From NCBI RefSeq assembly GCF_040802235.1, contig NC_133167.1, positions 16,856,501 through 16,920,500 on the forward strand: a stretch of 64,000 nt of DNA. Direction: 5' to 3'. The translations under genes and the position numbers were made by a program. This stretch comes from Manis javanica. Taxonomy: Eukaryota > Chordata > Mammalia > Pholidota > Manidae. The notes beneath the pieces are model-generated. The model ran no database searches and was not told the origin of the DNA. It saw only the letters and a list, made by a program, of their open reading frames with translations. This document shows, piece by piece, positions 11,331 to 22,861 of this stretch. Position 1 is the first letter of the stretch; the number at the start of each line of letters is the position of its first letter.

Positions 11331-13854
11331 GAAGTAGGCTGTCTAAACTGATGATTCTTCATGGAGGATACATAACCCCAAGGGGAGGTGGTCAGAATGA
11401 TTTGGGGACTTTTCAAACTATTCATACCCTTACCAGAAAAAATTCTGATATGTGCCACCCCACCAGGATGATTCAGAATCATTGCGTAATGACCTGTAGT
11501 TACTGATGAAAATATATGGTATGCCTCAGGCGTGTTGGGAGGAAAAAAACTGAGAACCACTGTCCTAGGCAGCCTGGCAGGCCTGTCTCCTTCTGGCCTG
11601 TGAACTGCAGGTAGTCCTCATGGCTAGAAGATTTCTTTTTCCTCCTCCTTCCTACCTCTCCCTGCCTTCTATATACCCCCAACTCATGCCTCCTTGCCCC
11701 TCCCTTTTCCTTTATTCTCAGCCAGACACCCACCGGCCTCCAGCGCACAGAGTCTGCCTGCATTGTGAGTGGTTGTAATCAGGACACAGAGAGCCCTTGA
11801 CGGCAGCAAGCGCTTCTTGTGACATCAGCCCTGTGGCTTTAGGGGAAAGGCTGTGGCTCCCAGTCCCCAAGGGAGGGGGCTGTTTTTCTCTTCTTGATCG
11901 TTCACATTGGTGCCCGTCTGACTTATAAAGTTTAATGGCCAGTTTTAAAGGTTACTGCCATGGGGCACCTTTGTTGCCAGTTTTAGTTTTTTAATTTGGA
12001 AACTTTTTTTCCCCTTGTGGTCTTGGGAGGAAAGATTTGGGGCCATTTGGGGCTGGGAATTGGTATTTGTGGGTGATGATGAGATAGCACAGCAGCATTC
12101 TGATTCTGGCTCCAATAACCAAGATCCCTGGCATAGTATCCAGTGGCCCAAATGAACCCCAAAACAAGAAGGGGAAGATTGGCATTGGGATGGGTAGTCC
12201 TGGGCAGTATCTGACAAGGATCTAGAAGGTTGCAAACTTGGTGGGGCATTTGAGAAGAATGGCAGCCATGGTTTAGGCACCAGGGCACCGGGAAAGAAGG
12301 GAGGCCTCTCACTCTGCTTCTGAGCTTCTCAGCTCTTCCTTTGCCTCTGGTCCCAGGCCACCACTCTGAATATGAGCATCACTGACAAAGGTCAGGTTTC
12401 ACTGGGGTGGAGATGGACCTCAGAGAATTGATAATTGAGAATGTGGCCGTTGGTGGTTGCCCCAGTGTAGCATGGATATCAGACTAACAGAGAAAGCTTC
12501 ACTGAGTCTTTTTGCTACTAATCCTTATGCCTTTATTAAAAAAGCTTTCCTCCACTCAGAATAAGTTCACAAAGCCTCATACATCGAAAAAATAGTCATT
12601 GCTCATCTCAGTCATCTGCATTCCTGGGGGAAAACAGTATTATAGAATTATACTCAAATAATAGCATCTTGGAATCAGAAGAGACTATTTATAGTATTCT
12701 AATAAAACTATCATATTCCGGGCCTCTGTCTGAAACTAAGAATGTAGGGGATTTCAAATGTATTTTGTGGGTGCTAGAAAAGGATTTTTAGAAGTTTAAT
12801 TCTGAGCATGCCTCTTCCCTAGGTACTTTTCTTGTTGTGGAGTTATAGTACAAATAAGTGGGTAGGTAATCTGACAAACAGACCCCAAGAAGGGGCAAGC
12901 ATACCAAGCCGTGGATCCTTAGACATTTACACAAAGAGATGTACTATTACAGTACTGTTGCCTGGTGTCCTCGATGGCCCAAACCTCTATCTCCCCTTGC
13001 CAGTATTTGAATGGGTTGGCCTGGACTCAGGAATTAACTTTGAGTGAACTCAAAGAATCCACTAAAGGGTGCATGCTCTAGAGGGAAGGGACAGCTCAGC
13101 TCTTTAAGATATGTGGTACTTCGGGATAGTTGATGCCTTCCACAGATGCATAAACTAGGGTCTTGGATTCAGATCTTCCTCCTGGCTGTTCTTCCTGGGC
13201 TGAACAAAGCTGGATTTGCTTCTTGTTCCCTGTGTTGCAGGGTGGGGGAGGAGGTGTGGGGGTTGGCTCGGGGCTGGGCCACAATTAGTGACCTGGAAGC
13301 TGGGCTGGGCACCCATAGGCTATAAATAGCAGACATGAAGCAGTCGCTGAGCGGACTCGAAGCCCAGCCAGACTAGCCGCGTTTCAAGTGGTCTGGGTGG
13401 GATTTTTTTTTTCCCTCTGTTAACCATTTGTACATCTGGTTTCCTCAGTGTTGGTGGAAGCAAAGGAGGAGGGTGAGGTTGTGAGCAGAACCAGAGTTCA
13501 TGTGTGGAGAAGCTTCTTGGTTAGTTTTGCCATATGTGTATCTTGGCGCTTCAAGGGTCCTTACAAATAGGAGGCATCTGGGAGTAAGAACGGTGGCTGC
13601 TAGGAGGTAAGGTCTCAGAGCAGGACATGTGGTGTGGGAAATGCAGGGCCCGGTCACTAAGGTATGGTGGATGTTCCTGGAGAGGGAGAGAAGGGGAGTC
13701 TCACATGGAGCCTTTCAGATGACCTAGTGTAGACTGGGGCCTCTGATTTCTTAGTACTCTGTGAATCAGTTCACCCATCACAACCAAGCCTGTCTGTTCA
13801 CCTTCTTCCTTACAGGCATTGCTAATCCTCACTTCTCTGCATTTGTTCTGTCAT
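11331..13854. other. NHEJ1 intron stretch with MEF2/TATA-like site
   Basis: No gene. The 13230-13385 segment is GC-rich with a MEF2/TATA-like site; the rest shows nothing recognisable. Confidence 0.55.
13320..13329 (+). promoter_or_regulatory. Perfect MEF2 site, also TATA-like
   Basis: CTATAAATAG matches the MEF2 consensus exactly and could serve as a TATA box; the 100 bases around it are GC-rich and repeat-free, with ACAATTAG at 13281-13288. Confidence 0.35.
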
Positions 13855-14020
13855 CTGCCCTGGATTTGAAGTCAGAATACTTTGATTTGAATCCCAGTTC
13901 TTCCACTTATTTGTCACTTGCATATATTATTTAAGCTCCCTGGGCTTCTGTTTAATCCATCTGTCAACAAGCAATTTTGATAGAATACATCCCAATGTTC
14001 CTTCTAGTTTTTACAAACCC
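13855..14020 (+). mobile_element. MIR SINE
   Basis: GAATCCCAGTTCTTCCACTT followed by the MIR core order, decayed. Confidence 0.65.
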
Positions 14021-14039
14021 ATAAATTGATTTCAATCAG

Positions 14040-14330
14040 GCTATTTCTATTTTTCTTCTTCAGGAAGAAAATTCACCTCTGCCAGGAAGCCTTCCCCTGA
14101 GTTATCAGTTTTGTCTTATCTTCCTCTTACTTCATAGGCCACTAGCAGTTATATAAATAATTTTCTCCTGTTTTCTCTTGAATATACCATATGTGTTTCT
14201 CTGCAATTATTTTCTTGCTATTTTCACATATTTATATTTTGTCTCTCCAAGTAGATTAGAAGTTCTTTGAAGCAGGACACCATATCTTCTCTAGCTCTAC
14301 CACTCAGCAGCGCTTGCTATTAGTGTTGTA
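14040..14330 (+). mobile_element. L2 3' UTR fragment
   Basis: Reads as L2 text (TCACCTCTGCCAGGAAGCC, TTTGTCTCTCCAAGTAGATT, AGCAGGACACCATATCTTC). Confidence 0.6.
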
Positions 14331-14659
14331 GGTACCTTGAAGCCCACTAAACTTCCTGAGAGGCAGGCGGGCAGGCTTGGAGTGGTATTGGAAATAGGAA
14401 GAAATGCATATGTTTTCAGCAAACTCCACTTTGTGAGGTACCTTTATTAGAGTAAAATGGAAAACAGCAAATGAGAACACTTGGGGAGATTTCATGCATT
14501 TTATTGAACTGTGGGATTCCAGGCCCACTGCTTTGCTGATTCTCTTTCTCCCTACTTTTCCTTTTTTCATCTTCTCTTGAAGTTGCTTTTACTAATAGGT
14601 ACAGTCTGACTCAGTGGTGTTTTTGAACATTGCTTTCACAACACTGAGTATGGGGGTCG

Positions 14660-14815
14660 ATTTTGCATAATGGTAAAAGGACTGTTCCAAGCATAGGCTC
14701 CTTGGATTAGGTTTCAGTCCTTCTATTTTCAGTAATTCATCTGTCTGTAGGCCTCCTTTATGCCTGAAGATGAGGATAATAGCACTTGTTGAGATCTGTG
14801 AAAATGTATATGACA
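14660..14815 (+). mobile_element. MIR SINE, decayed
   Basis: Order of gene-like A/B-box-derived head, then TTCAGTAATTCATCTGTCTG and GATGAGGATAATAGCAC. Confidence 0.5.
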
Positions 14816-15289
14816 TTGTTTTCTTCAGGTCCAAGGAAAGCAGTGTCTCTCCTGGTGGCTTTCTGGTCCCAGGGCTTTGATCTGCCATCCCTTGTTTCAT
14901 CCTTTCTTCTACTTTTAGCTCTTTGGACCAGGCTAAACAATTCCTCCTCTCTTGGGTGTTTACACTCTCCCAGTGTTAGCAGAAGGTTATCATGTCTAGT
15001 CTCAGACGTCACTTAGGCCATCTGCCTCGCTTAAGCCCCAGTCCCTCCTTTTTTGACCTTTCCTCCCCCCACCCCAAGTCAGTTATGTTACCCTTTCTGG
15101 AACTCCTTCAAACTTATCTCTTCAGCTTTGGTGCCAATGTGCCTGATACTGGGCACATGAGCCAGTCAAGTTTTTCTTAGAACCAAGGAAAAGAGATCTT
15201 TTCTCTGTCTTCAAGGCATAATGCCTCCTAGTTCTGGGATTTGAGGCAAAGAACTTAGTTTTATTGTTATTGTTTTTCTTTTACTTCAT

Positions 15290-15720
15290 TCGTATAATAA
15301 GCATTTATTAAGCACCTATTATATGCTGGCTTCTAATTAGATGCCAAGAATATAATTCTATCATATTAAACTTAGTAGGCATTGAAGAAATTACTATTTG
15401 CAAGGCATTATGTTAGAAGAAGGGGTTTCAAGAATAACTCATCCAGAACTTTGTCCTTAAGGAACTTATAACCCAGTAGAAGGGTCAGGCATGTCAGTCC
15501 TGTACCACAATGCGGTGCAGGGTGAAATGAGAGCATATATAGATCCCAGTAATGGGCATCAGAGGAAAAGAATAAAGAGGGTTTAATTGGCTTTTTGAAG
15601 GAGATGAGGTATGGGCAGCAGGAAGGGATCAGGGAAGACTTTGAGAAACAGAAGAAATTTGAGCTGGACTGTGAAGGATAAGAATTTCCCTAAGTAGAGG
15701 AAGTGAAAAGGGTATTAGAA
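15290..15720 (+). repeat. Ancient interspersed repeat, family uncertain
   Basis: AAGCACCTATTATATGCTGG, then GTCCTTAAGGAACTTATAAC and GACTTTGAGAAACAGAAGAA are phrases of a very common old mammalian repeat that I cannot name. The same phrases recur at 15800-15915, 30900-31130 and 40740-40850. Confidence 0.5.
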
Positions 15721-15799
15721 TGAACAGCATTCATTCTTTCTTTCCAGAAATACTTTTTGGGGAAATGGGAAAAGGTATGAACCAGAACAACACTATTTC

Positions 15800-15915
15800 T
15801 TCTTTAAGTATTTTTGAGTACCTACTATGTGCTGATCACTGTTCTAAGTGCAGTGACAAAGCAATGATCAAAACAAGAGTCCTTGTTCTCTGAGCACATA
15901 CTGTCTAGTGAGTTG
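15800..15915 (+). repeat. Same ancient repeat family, second fragment
   Basis: GAGTACCTACTATGTGCTGA, then TCCTTGTTCTCTGAGCACAT match the first half of the preceding copy. Confidence 0.5.
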
Positions 15916-17409
15916 ACAAAATGTGCCACTTTTTTTCCTCTGTTCCATCATCATAATCATTTACCATACTTCTTACTGTACTAAGTCCTTTGAACTAGAA
16001 AAAACAATGTCTCTTAACTCTCTGGGCACTGACATCTCCTTGTTTTGTGCCACCCACATCTTTCTAGATTATTTCTTCTTAGCCAGATTTTTGACAGATC
16101 AGCAGCTGAGACCTGATTCTGCACAAACCTTAGATAGTAGTGACAATCGATACTTTTGATAAGCACTCCTTCTCATTGGAAGATTGGGGTATCTTGTGTC
16201 TTAGTGTTATTTTTATTTATAACAAACTTTCAAATTCTTTTAAAATTGATAATCTATATAGTAACAAACAGTAAATGTTAAACTAGAGAATGTGATTAAC
16301 CAGAATATTCCCTTCTCAGTCAGTCAGGTAATTGGCACTCACGATAATCATCTTTACTGTGGCTAAACCCTCTTTCAGTTGCTGTGCGGACTCTCAGGGC
16401 CCTTCTTCTGCCCAGCTGATATGTGTTTCTGTTTTACTCATGGTCTCTTCATGGCTTTAGGCCATTTTAATTTGGTCAAGTTAAGCCTTTCTTCCCAAGT
16501 CTGCAATTGCCTTTGCCTCAATTCTAAGAGAGGCTGACAGTAGGAATGAATCCAAAATTCCATTCATTTTGTATTCACCACATCTGGGTTTCTTTTAGAA
16601 TCATTTTTCCCCCTTGAGAACATTTCCAAGGTTCTCCTAATTTTCTAGTGCATTTTTTTGGTGGTGGTGGCGGTGGGGTGCCTTTGGACGATTACTAAGA
16701 AGTTTCCAGGACCGATTATCTAGTCTTGAGTCTGTTTATGTATATCCCCTCCTTCTCCACCACCTTCTCTAGTTTAGTAAGATCATTTTCCTTTCCTTTC
16801 TTCATATACTGTGTAGGCATCTTATTCTTGAGACTGAGTTATGAGTGGCACTTATCCTCTGTTCCCCTTTGTTTCCTGGGGAACCATTGATATTCTAAAG
16901 AGTAGTCCTGATGTCTCTTGCATTCTCTTATGAGGGAACACTACATAGAGAGCAGTGGTTAGTTTTCATGTCTCCTGAATTCACTTCAGCAGTTACTTCT
17001 GTCTGGTCTGGAGAGCTCTAGCTAGACTTCACAGATGTCAGCACTATTCTCAACCACTAGGGGACACTCTGTTTCCCTTGGCTCTTTTGGCCTAATAGTG
17101 GGGAGAAATCTGCCTTTTCCTTTAGTCAGTGCTGGTCATGGGGCCACCACATTTGGCCCTGAAGGTTGTATGCTGCACAACTCCAGTGAGTTCCCGCCAC
17201 ATGAAGTCTGATACCCCTGGAGTCAACAGATGCAGTGACCCTATACCGTTAGTGCCTTACCAACCAAGTCAATGTTGTTGTTTTTAAACCTTAGACAAAA
17301 TAGAACACCAGAACCCAAAAAACATTTAGATAGGACAAAATTCTTCCCCACATGGTTATTTCATTATTCATATACATAATACAAGTTCTGTTAAACAAAC
17401 ACACACCTT
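15916..17409. other. NHEJ1 intron stretch with CTCF-like motif
   Basis: No gene or clear repeat; CTCF-like motif at 17054-17068 and a GGT-rich tract at 16660-16680. Confidence 0.55.
17054..17068 (+). promoter_or_regulatory. CTCF-like motif
   Basis: CCACTAGGGGACACT matches the consensus at 14 of 15 positions (A for G at position 11). Confidence 0.4.
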
Positions 17410-17505
17410 ATATATGGGTGCTCTGGAGTTAGGCAGACTTGATTTTGCATCCTGATTACACCATGTATTAGCTCTGTGGCTTTGAGCAAGTTACTTTACT
17501 TTTCT
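17410..17505 (+). mobile_element. MIR SINE, 5' part
   Basis: CTCTGGAGTTAGGCAGACTT, then GTGGCTTTGAGCAAGTTACT; stops where a second MIR begins. Confidence 0.75.
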
Positions 17506-17507
17506 AC

Positions 17508-17725
17508 ATGGGGATTCCAGAGTCAGATGATATGTGTTCAAAACTTGGTTCAACTCAGTTACTAGCTGCGTGACTTTGAGAAACTTATGTATCCTGTCTG
17601 GCTTCAGTTTCTTTTTTGTAAAATGGGCATATTAATGCTCTTTATAGAGTTGTGAGAGCTCAATACAACAATATACTTAGGTACTTTTCATAGTGTCTGT
17701 CACATAAACATTCAAAAGTATTGGT
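17508..17725 (+). mobile_element. MIR SINE, near full length, in tandem with the previous
   Basis: Starts a second MIR head (GGGATTCCAGAGTCAGATGA), runs through CTGCGTGACTTTGAGAAACT and TTGTAAAATGGGCATATTAA, and ends near TATTGGTTAT. Confidence 0.8.
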
Positions 17726-18162
17726 TATGTACGTAATTATTACTATTCTCATGTTTCTTCCCATTTAGCAATCAGCATATTTAATAAAGATGGTATCCTC
17801 TTGGTTGAGTGTTAATGCATATAAACAAATTTGAAAACAGTTTTCATTACGCTTAAACTGACATATCCTCCCCACCAAAACAAACAACAGAAAGGAGCTC
17901 CCATAAAAAGAAAAATGAAACCCTTTTCTCCTATTAGTTGGCAGAAATTAATATCAACTATTCTAGTTTTGCCAACAGTATGGGGAATTGGGCATTCTTT
18001 TTTTTTTGTAACGGGAGAAAATAAAATTTAGTTACCTACATATAGGAATCTACACAGACATGAGATTCCCTACTGGGCATTCTGTATACAATTTTTAGTG
18101 GAAAGGTAAAGTGATACATTATTTTTGGAGGACAGGTTTTTGGCAGTATCAGATATATCCTT

Positions 18163-18185
18163 TAATCCAAGATATATCTGGATTA
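18163..18185. repeat. 23-nt near-perfect palindrome
   Basis: TAATCC arm at 18163-18168, palindromic AGATATATCT centre, GGATTA arm at 18180-18185, one unpaired A. Confidence 0.7.
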
Positions 18186-18214
18186 GGAATGTAATATGTA
18201 CAATTATTAGGAGT

Positions 18215-18252
18215 AATAATATTTAATAATATTATTAGGAAAATAATATTAT
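18215..18252. repeat. AT-rich AATAATATT tract
   Basis: Self-complementary AATAATATT units. Confidence 0.75.
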
Positions 18253-18730
18253 GCAGGTAGTAATGCAATCTGTAAAATTATTAACATGCGAAGACACATA
18301 CACAGGTGTGTTCAAAGTAGTGTTGTTCATAATGGAAAATAGGAAATAGTTTGAATGCCCATTGTTATTTAAATGTGAAGAATTATGGCTTATCTGTACA
18401 ATGTAATACAATGAAGCCATTAAAAAGAATGAAGTAGACCTGTAAACACCTTGAAAAGATGGCCATGATATACTAGTAAGTGAAGACAGCAAAAATCCAT
18501 AAGAATATATGTAATGAGGTTCCATTTGGGGGGAAAACACCTCTGTACATGTTTGTTCATGTGAGAGTAGAAAAAAGGCTGGGGGATACATACCAAATTG
18601 TTCACAGTGGTTACCTCTGAGGAATGGGTTGGAGGTGAAGAGAGGGGGTCTCTTACTTTAAATTTATGTAATTCTGTAATGTTTAAACTTAAATGTTAAT
18701 TGTAAACTGAAGTATGCTTTTTTATAATTT

Positions 18731-19862
18731 TTTGATAGGAAGAATAAGAAATGGATGAGTTTACACATCACTGGTTCCTTATCCTGATAAGAGTTCTTTG
18801 CCACTTCTTAGCTTGATTGGGTTAGCTGCCTGGGCTCCCTAGTCCAAGCTCCTTTCTCAACCCTGTCTGGCTTGGGAGCAATTCTGTCCTTCTGGGACTT
18901 TACATCCAATTCTCTTCTAGAGTGTAATGACTTGATCAGCTCCTCTGGATTCTTAGCTGTATTTCATTGCTTCTTTAGAGTCACTCTGCCCCTTTTAGGT
19001 CACCCTAATTTCTATCCTCTAATGAGGAAGAATGAATTGGCTTTCCTAATTGGCCCCAAGAATTCTACTTAGAGCTTTAAGCCCGTCTTACACAAGCTTC
19101 ACTCTTCTTGAAGGTTTCCTTAGCTCCTGGCCCCTTGAAAGACCTGTTCATCTCCTGATAGATGTGTGTCTATTCGGTTGACTTTCTAATAAAGCTGGTG
19201 CTATTTTTTGGTGAAGTTTAGAAAATTATTCCTTTGGTGTGGGCTAGTTCTAGGCTAGGGTTGGTAATTACGATGTAACTCCTAGTGGCATGTGCCATAT
19301 TCCTGGCAGACTTACCTTATGCCCAAATAACAGAAGGCTTCCTCCTTCTCTTCTTTTAAAGATCTGTGGCCACTATACCACCACTCCCCTTAGTGAAACA
19401 CCCACCCTCTTGGAGTCCACCTTCCAGTTTGAGGAACACATCTTGCTCTTCCCTATCCTGTCCTCTCTTCCCACTCTTTCCCAGTTCCTGAACCCTTCCA
19501 CTGTGCCTTCTGGAATTCATAATGCATCATCAGCAAAATCTTCTTTATTTTCAGTCTATTCCCTGAGCATTCCTTTCTCCTTGCTCAGAAACCTGGCTTT
19601 CCCCTGAAGACACTTCTTTTTCTGCAGCCCTCTCAGGTGACGGCCATTCCTTCGCCCGTAGTCCTCTTGGCACTGAGTATAGAGGTGGGATACATGTCCT
19701 CCTTGCAGCTGATCACTGCTTTCTCACCACTCTTCCTCCTCCTCAAAAAGCCCGACTTTCCTGAGGGCTTTGGGTCCTGACTTACTGCCACTTTTTTCAG
19801 GCTTCTCTAATTATCTTGACTTCTGCTCTCTGACTCACTGATTTCTAGGACATGCTATACAG
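18731..19862. other. NHEJ1 intron stretch, nothing recognised
   Basis: Pyrimidine-rich text from 19300 to 19800 gives open frames but no protein family that I recognise. Confidence 0.55.
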
Positions 19863-20077
19863 CAGTGGTTCTCAATGAAGGGAGATCTTGCCCTCAGGGA
19901 ACATTTGGCAATGTCTGGAGACATTTTGGTTGTCTTAACTCAAGAGGTACTACTGGCTTTTACTAGTAGTGGGTGACATCCAGGGACACCACTCAACATC
20001 CTAGAGTGCACAGGATGGCCCCCCACCAAAAAGAACTGTGCAGGCCAAAATGTCAGTAGTGCAGTTTAAAACTCTGG
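19863..20077 (+). mobile_element. hAT-Charlie-type nonautonomous DNA element
   Basis: Begins CAGTGGTTCTCAATG, the usual Charlie terminal text, continues GGGAACATTTGGCAATGTCT, and ends near TTTAAAACTCTGG. An imperfect 8-bp flank match (CTATACAG and GTCTACAG) fits a hAT target duplication. Family name not certain. Confidence 0.7.
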
Positions 20078-21048
20078 TCTACAGTCTTCTCTGGCCCTTG
20101 TCATCTCCGATAACTGCAACCCCTACATAATCTCAATTTTTATATATCCTGCTTTCCAACCAGTTCCTCCTCTTTTTATCCCAGCTTTCTTTCTCTACCT
20201 CCACTCAACATTCCTTGAATCCTGCAGAGAGTTCTAGGCCACTGACCTTGCCCTCCTTCTCACCTCCTTCTCACAAAGGAGCCTTGCCCTGGCTCCTTTG
20301 ATGTCCTTCTTCTCTTCCTTACCCAAGTTCTCTGGTTGATCATTACATCATTTCCTTGCATGCAGTCTTGATTCTGTTGCCTGTTGCTTGTGTTGTATAC
20401 AGTAAAATCCAACTTTTCTACATCTTCCATACCTGCATATGGAGCCAAATGTAATAATAATAATAAAAGAACCATGCTTACTAGTTTTAATTTAAATTCT
20501 TGACCATGAATCTCAAATGCACCCTTAATACTGCCAGGCAGTCAGTATTTCCTCAATGGCCATCCTGTGCATTCTAGGATGTTATTCTGTTCACTTTCCC
20601 ATCATTATAGATAGCTATTTTATACCTTCTTCTCTTTCCTCAAGCCCCCCTCACTTTAATCTTGTTTCCTATTTTGCTGGGAAAAAAGAAGAATCAATCA
20701 GAAGTGAATTTTAACAGACTTACACCACCATTTCTACTTACTGCTACCATATATACCCTCATATACTGTTTTTCTACCTTTTTGCATAGATAAATTAACC
20801 ATCTGCCATTCCAAAGGCAGGCCCTCCATTTATGTGCTAGATTCCATGTCACCTATAAGGAAATTCCAACAGTAATTACCCTCTCTCCAACTTTTTGCTT
20901 TCTATAGGTTTATCATAGTAATATATAAATGTGCTATTACTTTTCTCACCTTAGAAATCCTTTTCTTGATACCCTGCTTGGCCCACCAGTTAATACCTGA
21001 CTTCTTTAGCCCTTTTGCTGCATTTCCTTATGGGAATTGTATATTTTC
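20078..21048. other. NHEJ1 intron stretch, possibly decayed L2 upstream part
   Basis: No gene. Pyrimidine-rich composition like the L2 that follows, but I cannot align it with confidence. AAT-type run at 20452-20466. Confidence 0.4.
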
Positions 21049-21063
21049 ATTGCATTCTCTCTT

Positions 21064-21186
21064 TTTTTTGAGCAGTGAGAAAGCTTTATTTAAAAGTATG
21101 CACTTAAAGAAAGGAGACTGCGGGTGACCTAAGAGAGGAGGCACACTAAAAGGCTGGGGATTCCAGCTTTTAAGGATTCTCAGGAT
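21064..21186 (-). mobile_element. Short retroposed transcript tail (poly(A), AATAAA, target duplication)
   Basis: A 123-bp insert has a T8 run at its left end (poly(A) on the minus strand), preceded on the minus strand by AATAAAGCTTTCTCACTGCTC. It is flanked by ATTGCATTCTCTCTT (21049-21063) and ATTGCGTTCTCTCTT (21187-21201), one mismatch in 15. This is the signature of L1-mediated insertion of a 5'-truncated polyadenylated RNA. The source is unknown; an LTR-driven transcript or a lineage SINE is possible. It sits inside or at the edge of the L2. Confidence 0.75.
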
Positions 21187-21201
21187 ATTGCGTTCTCTCT
21201 T

Positions 21202-21802
21202 AAAACCATTTCAGTGGGGCTCTGGCTCCCATGACTCTACTGAAGTTGTTCTTGAAAAGATCACACTGACTTTATCATTGCAAAATATTTTAGTTCTTGG
21301 TTCTCATCTTACTTGGTCTCAAGCAGCCTTTGATGCAGTTGGTCAGCCAGTCCTTCTTGACACATTTATTCATTTGGCTTCCAGAGCTATGTACTTCCCT
21401 GGCTTTATTTTCTATTTCTTGGTTACTTCTTCACAGTCTCCTTTGCTGATTCCTTCTTTTCTGTGCTACCTCCAGGGCTCAGTCCTCAGTCGTCTTCTAT
21501 CCTCTTCATACATTCACTCTGTTGATCATGGCATTCAATCACATGGGTTTAAGTGCCTTCTTTACACCTGTCTCCAGCCAGACCTTCCCAAATTCCAGAC
21601 TTGTGTTTCCAACTGTTTGTTCAATATTTCACTTGAAAGTCTAATAAACATCTCAAATACAACATATTCAAATCGAACTCCTAATTTTCCCCTCTCCCCC
21701 CACACATTTGCCAAGCATGTTCCTCCTATAACCTTCCCCTCAGTTGAATGCAACTCCACCCTTTCACTTGCTTGGGTTAAAAATCTTGGAGTCATATTTT
21801 GA
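21202..21802 (+). pseudogene. Fossil L2 reverse-transcriptase frame, still open for about 200 codons
   Basis: The frame carries decayed CR1/L2-clade RT landmarks in the right order: LQGSVLSRLL (for the PQGSVLGPLLF block), SHGFKCLLYTC (the YADD box position, catalytic residues lost), PKFQTCVSNCLFNIS and WVKNLGVIF. The active-site Tyr-Ala-Asp-Asp is not preserved, so no polymerase activity is expected. The apparent ATG at 21188 lies in an adjacent target-site duplication and is not the element's own start. Confidence 0.8.
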
Positions 21803-22517
21803 TTCTGTTTTTCTCTTGTACCCCACATCCAAACCTTCCAGAATTGTTGATTCTTCTTTCAAAATAAATAAAAAATCTGCCAGTGCTTCTGCTTTGACCT
21901 AAGCCGCCTTCATTTCTTGCTTAGGGACTGTAATAGCCTCCTAACTGGTCTCTGTGCTTCTACCTTGCTCTTCTACAGTCTGTTCTCAACCTGGAAGCTG
22001 GAGTGACCCTTTTGAGTTTTAAGTCAGTTGATGCTACTTCTTTGCTCAAAACTCTGCCGAGGATTCCAATTTCAATTCAAGTAAAAGCAGTCCTCACAGT
22101 GGCTTTACAAGGTCCTATATCATCTGGCCCCCATAACCTCTCTGACCCCTTCTCCTACAATCTCTCTCTTCCTTCCTTCACTCTGGACACATTGGCCATC
22201 CTGTTATCCTTTGAATGCACTGGCAAACTCCTGCCTTAGACCTTCACAGTAGGTATTCCCTCTGTTTCCAACACTTGTCCCTCAGATATCCATGAGCTAA
22301 CTCTCTCAGGTCCTTCACATTTTTGCTCAAATGTCATCTCATCAAAGCCTACCCTGGCCTCCTTGTTTAAAATTGCAATCCATTCCTCCACTTCCAATCC
22401 CTTACCCTACTCTTCTTTTCTTTTTCTTTCTCCACAGCAACTAACATCTTCTATATACTGTTTAATATTGATGGTCTTCCACCACAAAAATAGAAGAATT
22501 ACAGGGCAGGAATTTTT
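21202..22517 (+). mobile_element. L2 LINE, coding part and 3' UTR, left piece
   Basis: The sequence follows the L2 order: an RT reading frame (to about 21802), then the conserved 3' UTR phrases on cytosine-rich mRNA-like text (21850-22470). It is interrupted at 22518 by the L1 and resumes at 24482. On its left it is interrupted by a small retroposed insert (21064-21186). It is one of the longest L2 copies in the window. Confidence 0.85.
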
Positions 22518-22861
22518 TGTTTTTGTTTTTGTTATCATTAATCTACAACTACATGAAGAACATTATGTTTACTAGGGTCCCCCCTTCACCAAGTCCCCCC
22601 CCACAAACCCCATTACAGTCACTGTCCATCAGTGTAGTAAGATGTTGTAGAATCACTACTTGTCTTCTCTGTGCTGCACAGCCCTCCCAACACCCACCCC
22701 CACATTATACATGCTAATCGTGATACCCCCTTTCTTCTTCCCCACCCTTACGCCTCCCTGCCCTCCCATTCTCCCCAGTTCCTTTCCCTTTGGTAACTGT
22801 TAGTCCATTCTTGGGTTCTGTGATTCTGCTGCTGCTTTGTTCCTTCAGTTTTCCTTTGTTC

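Larger units (their letters stand above)
18085..18730 (+). mobile_element. Old L1M-type 3' end, + strand
   Basis: Text follows the terminal L1M region (TGTTGTTCATAATGG, CAATGTAATACAATGAAGCC, TTCACAGTGGTTACCTCTGA). Highly decayed; the left border is uncertain because of the AT-rich tract at 18215-18252. Confidence 0.65.
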
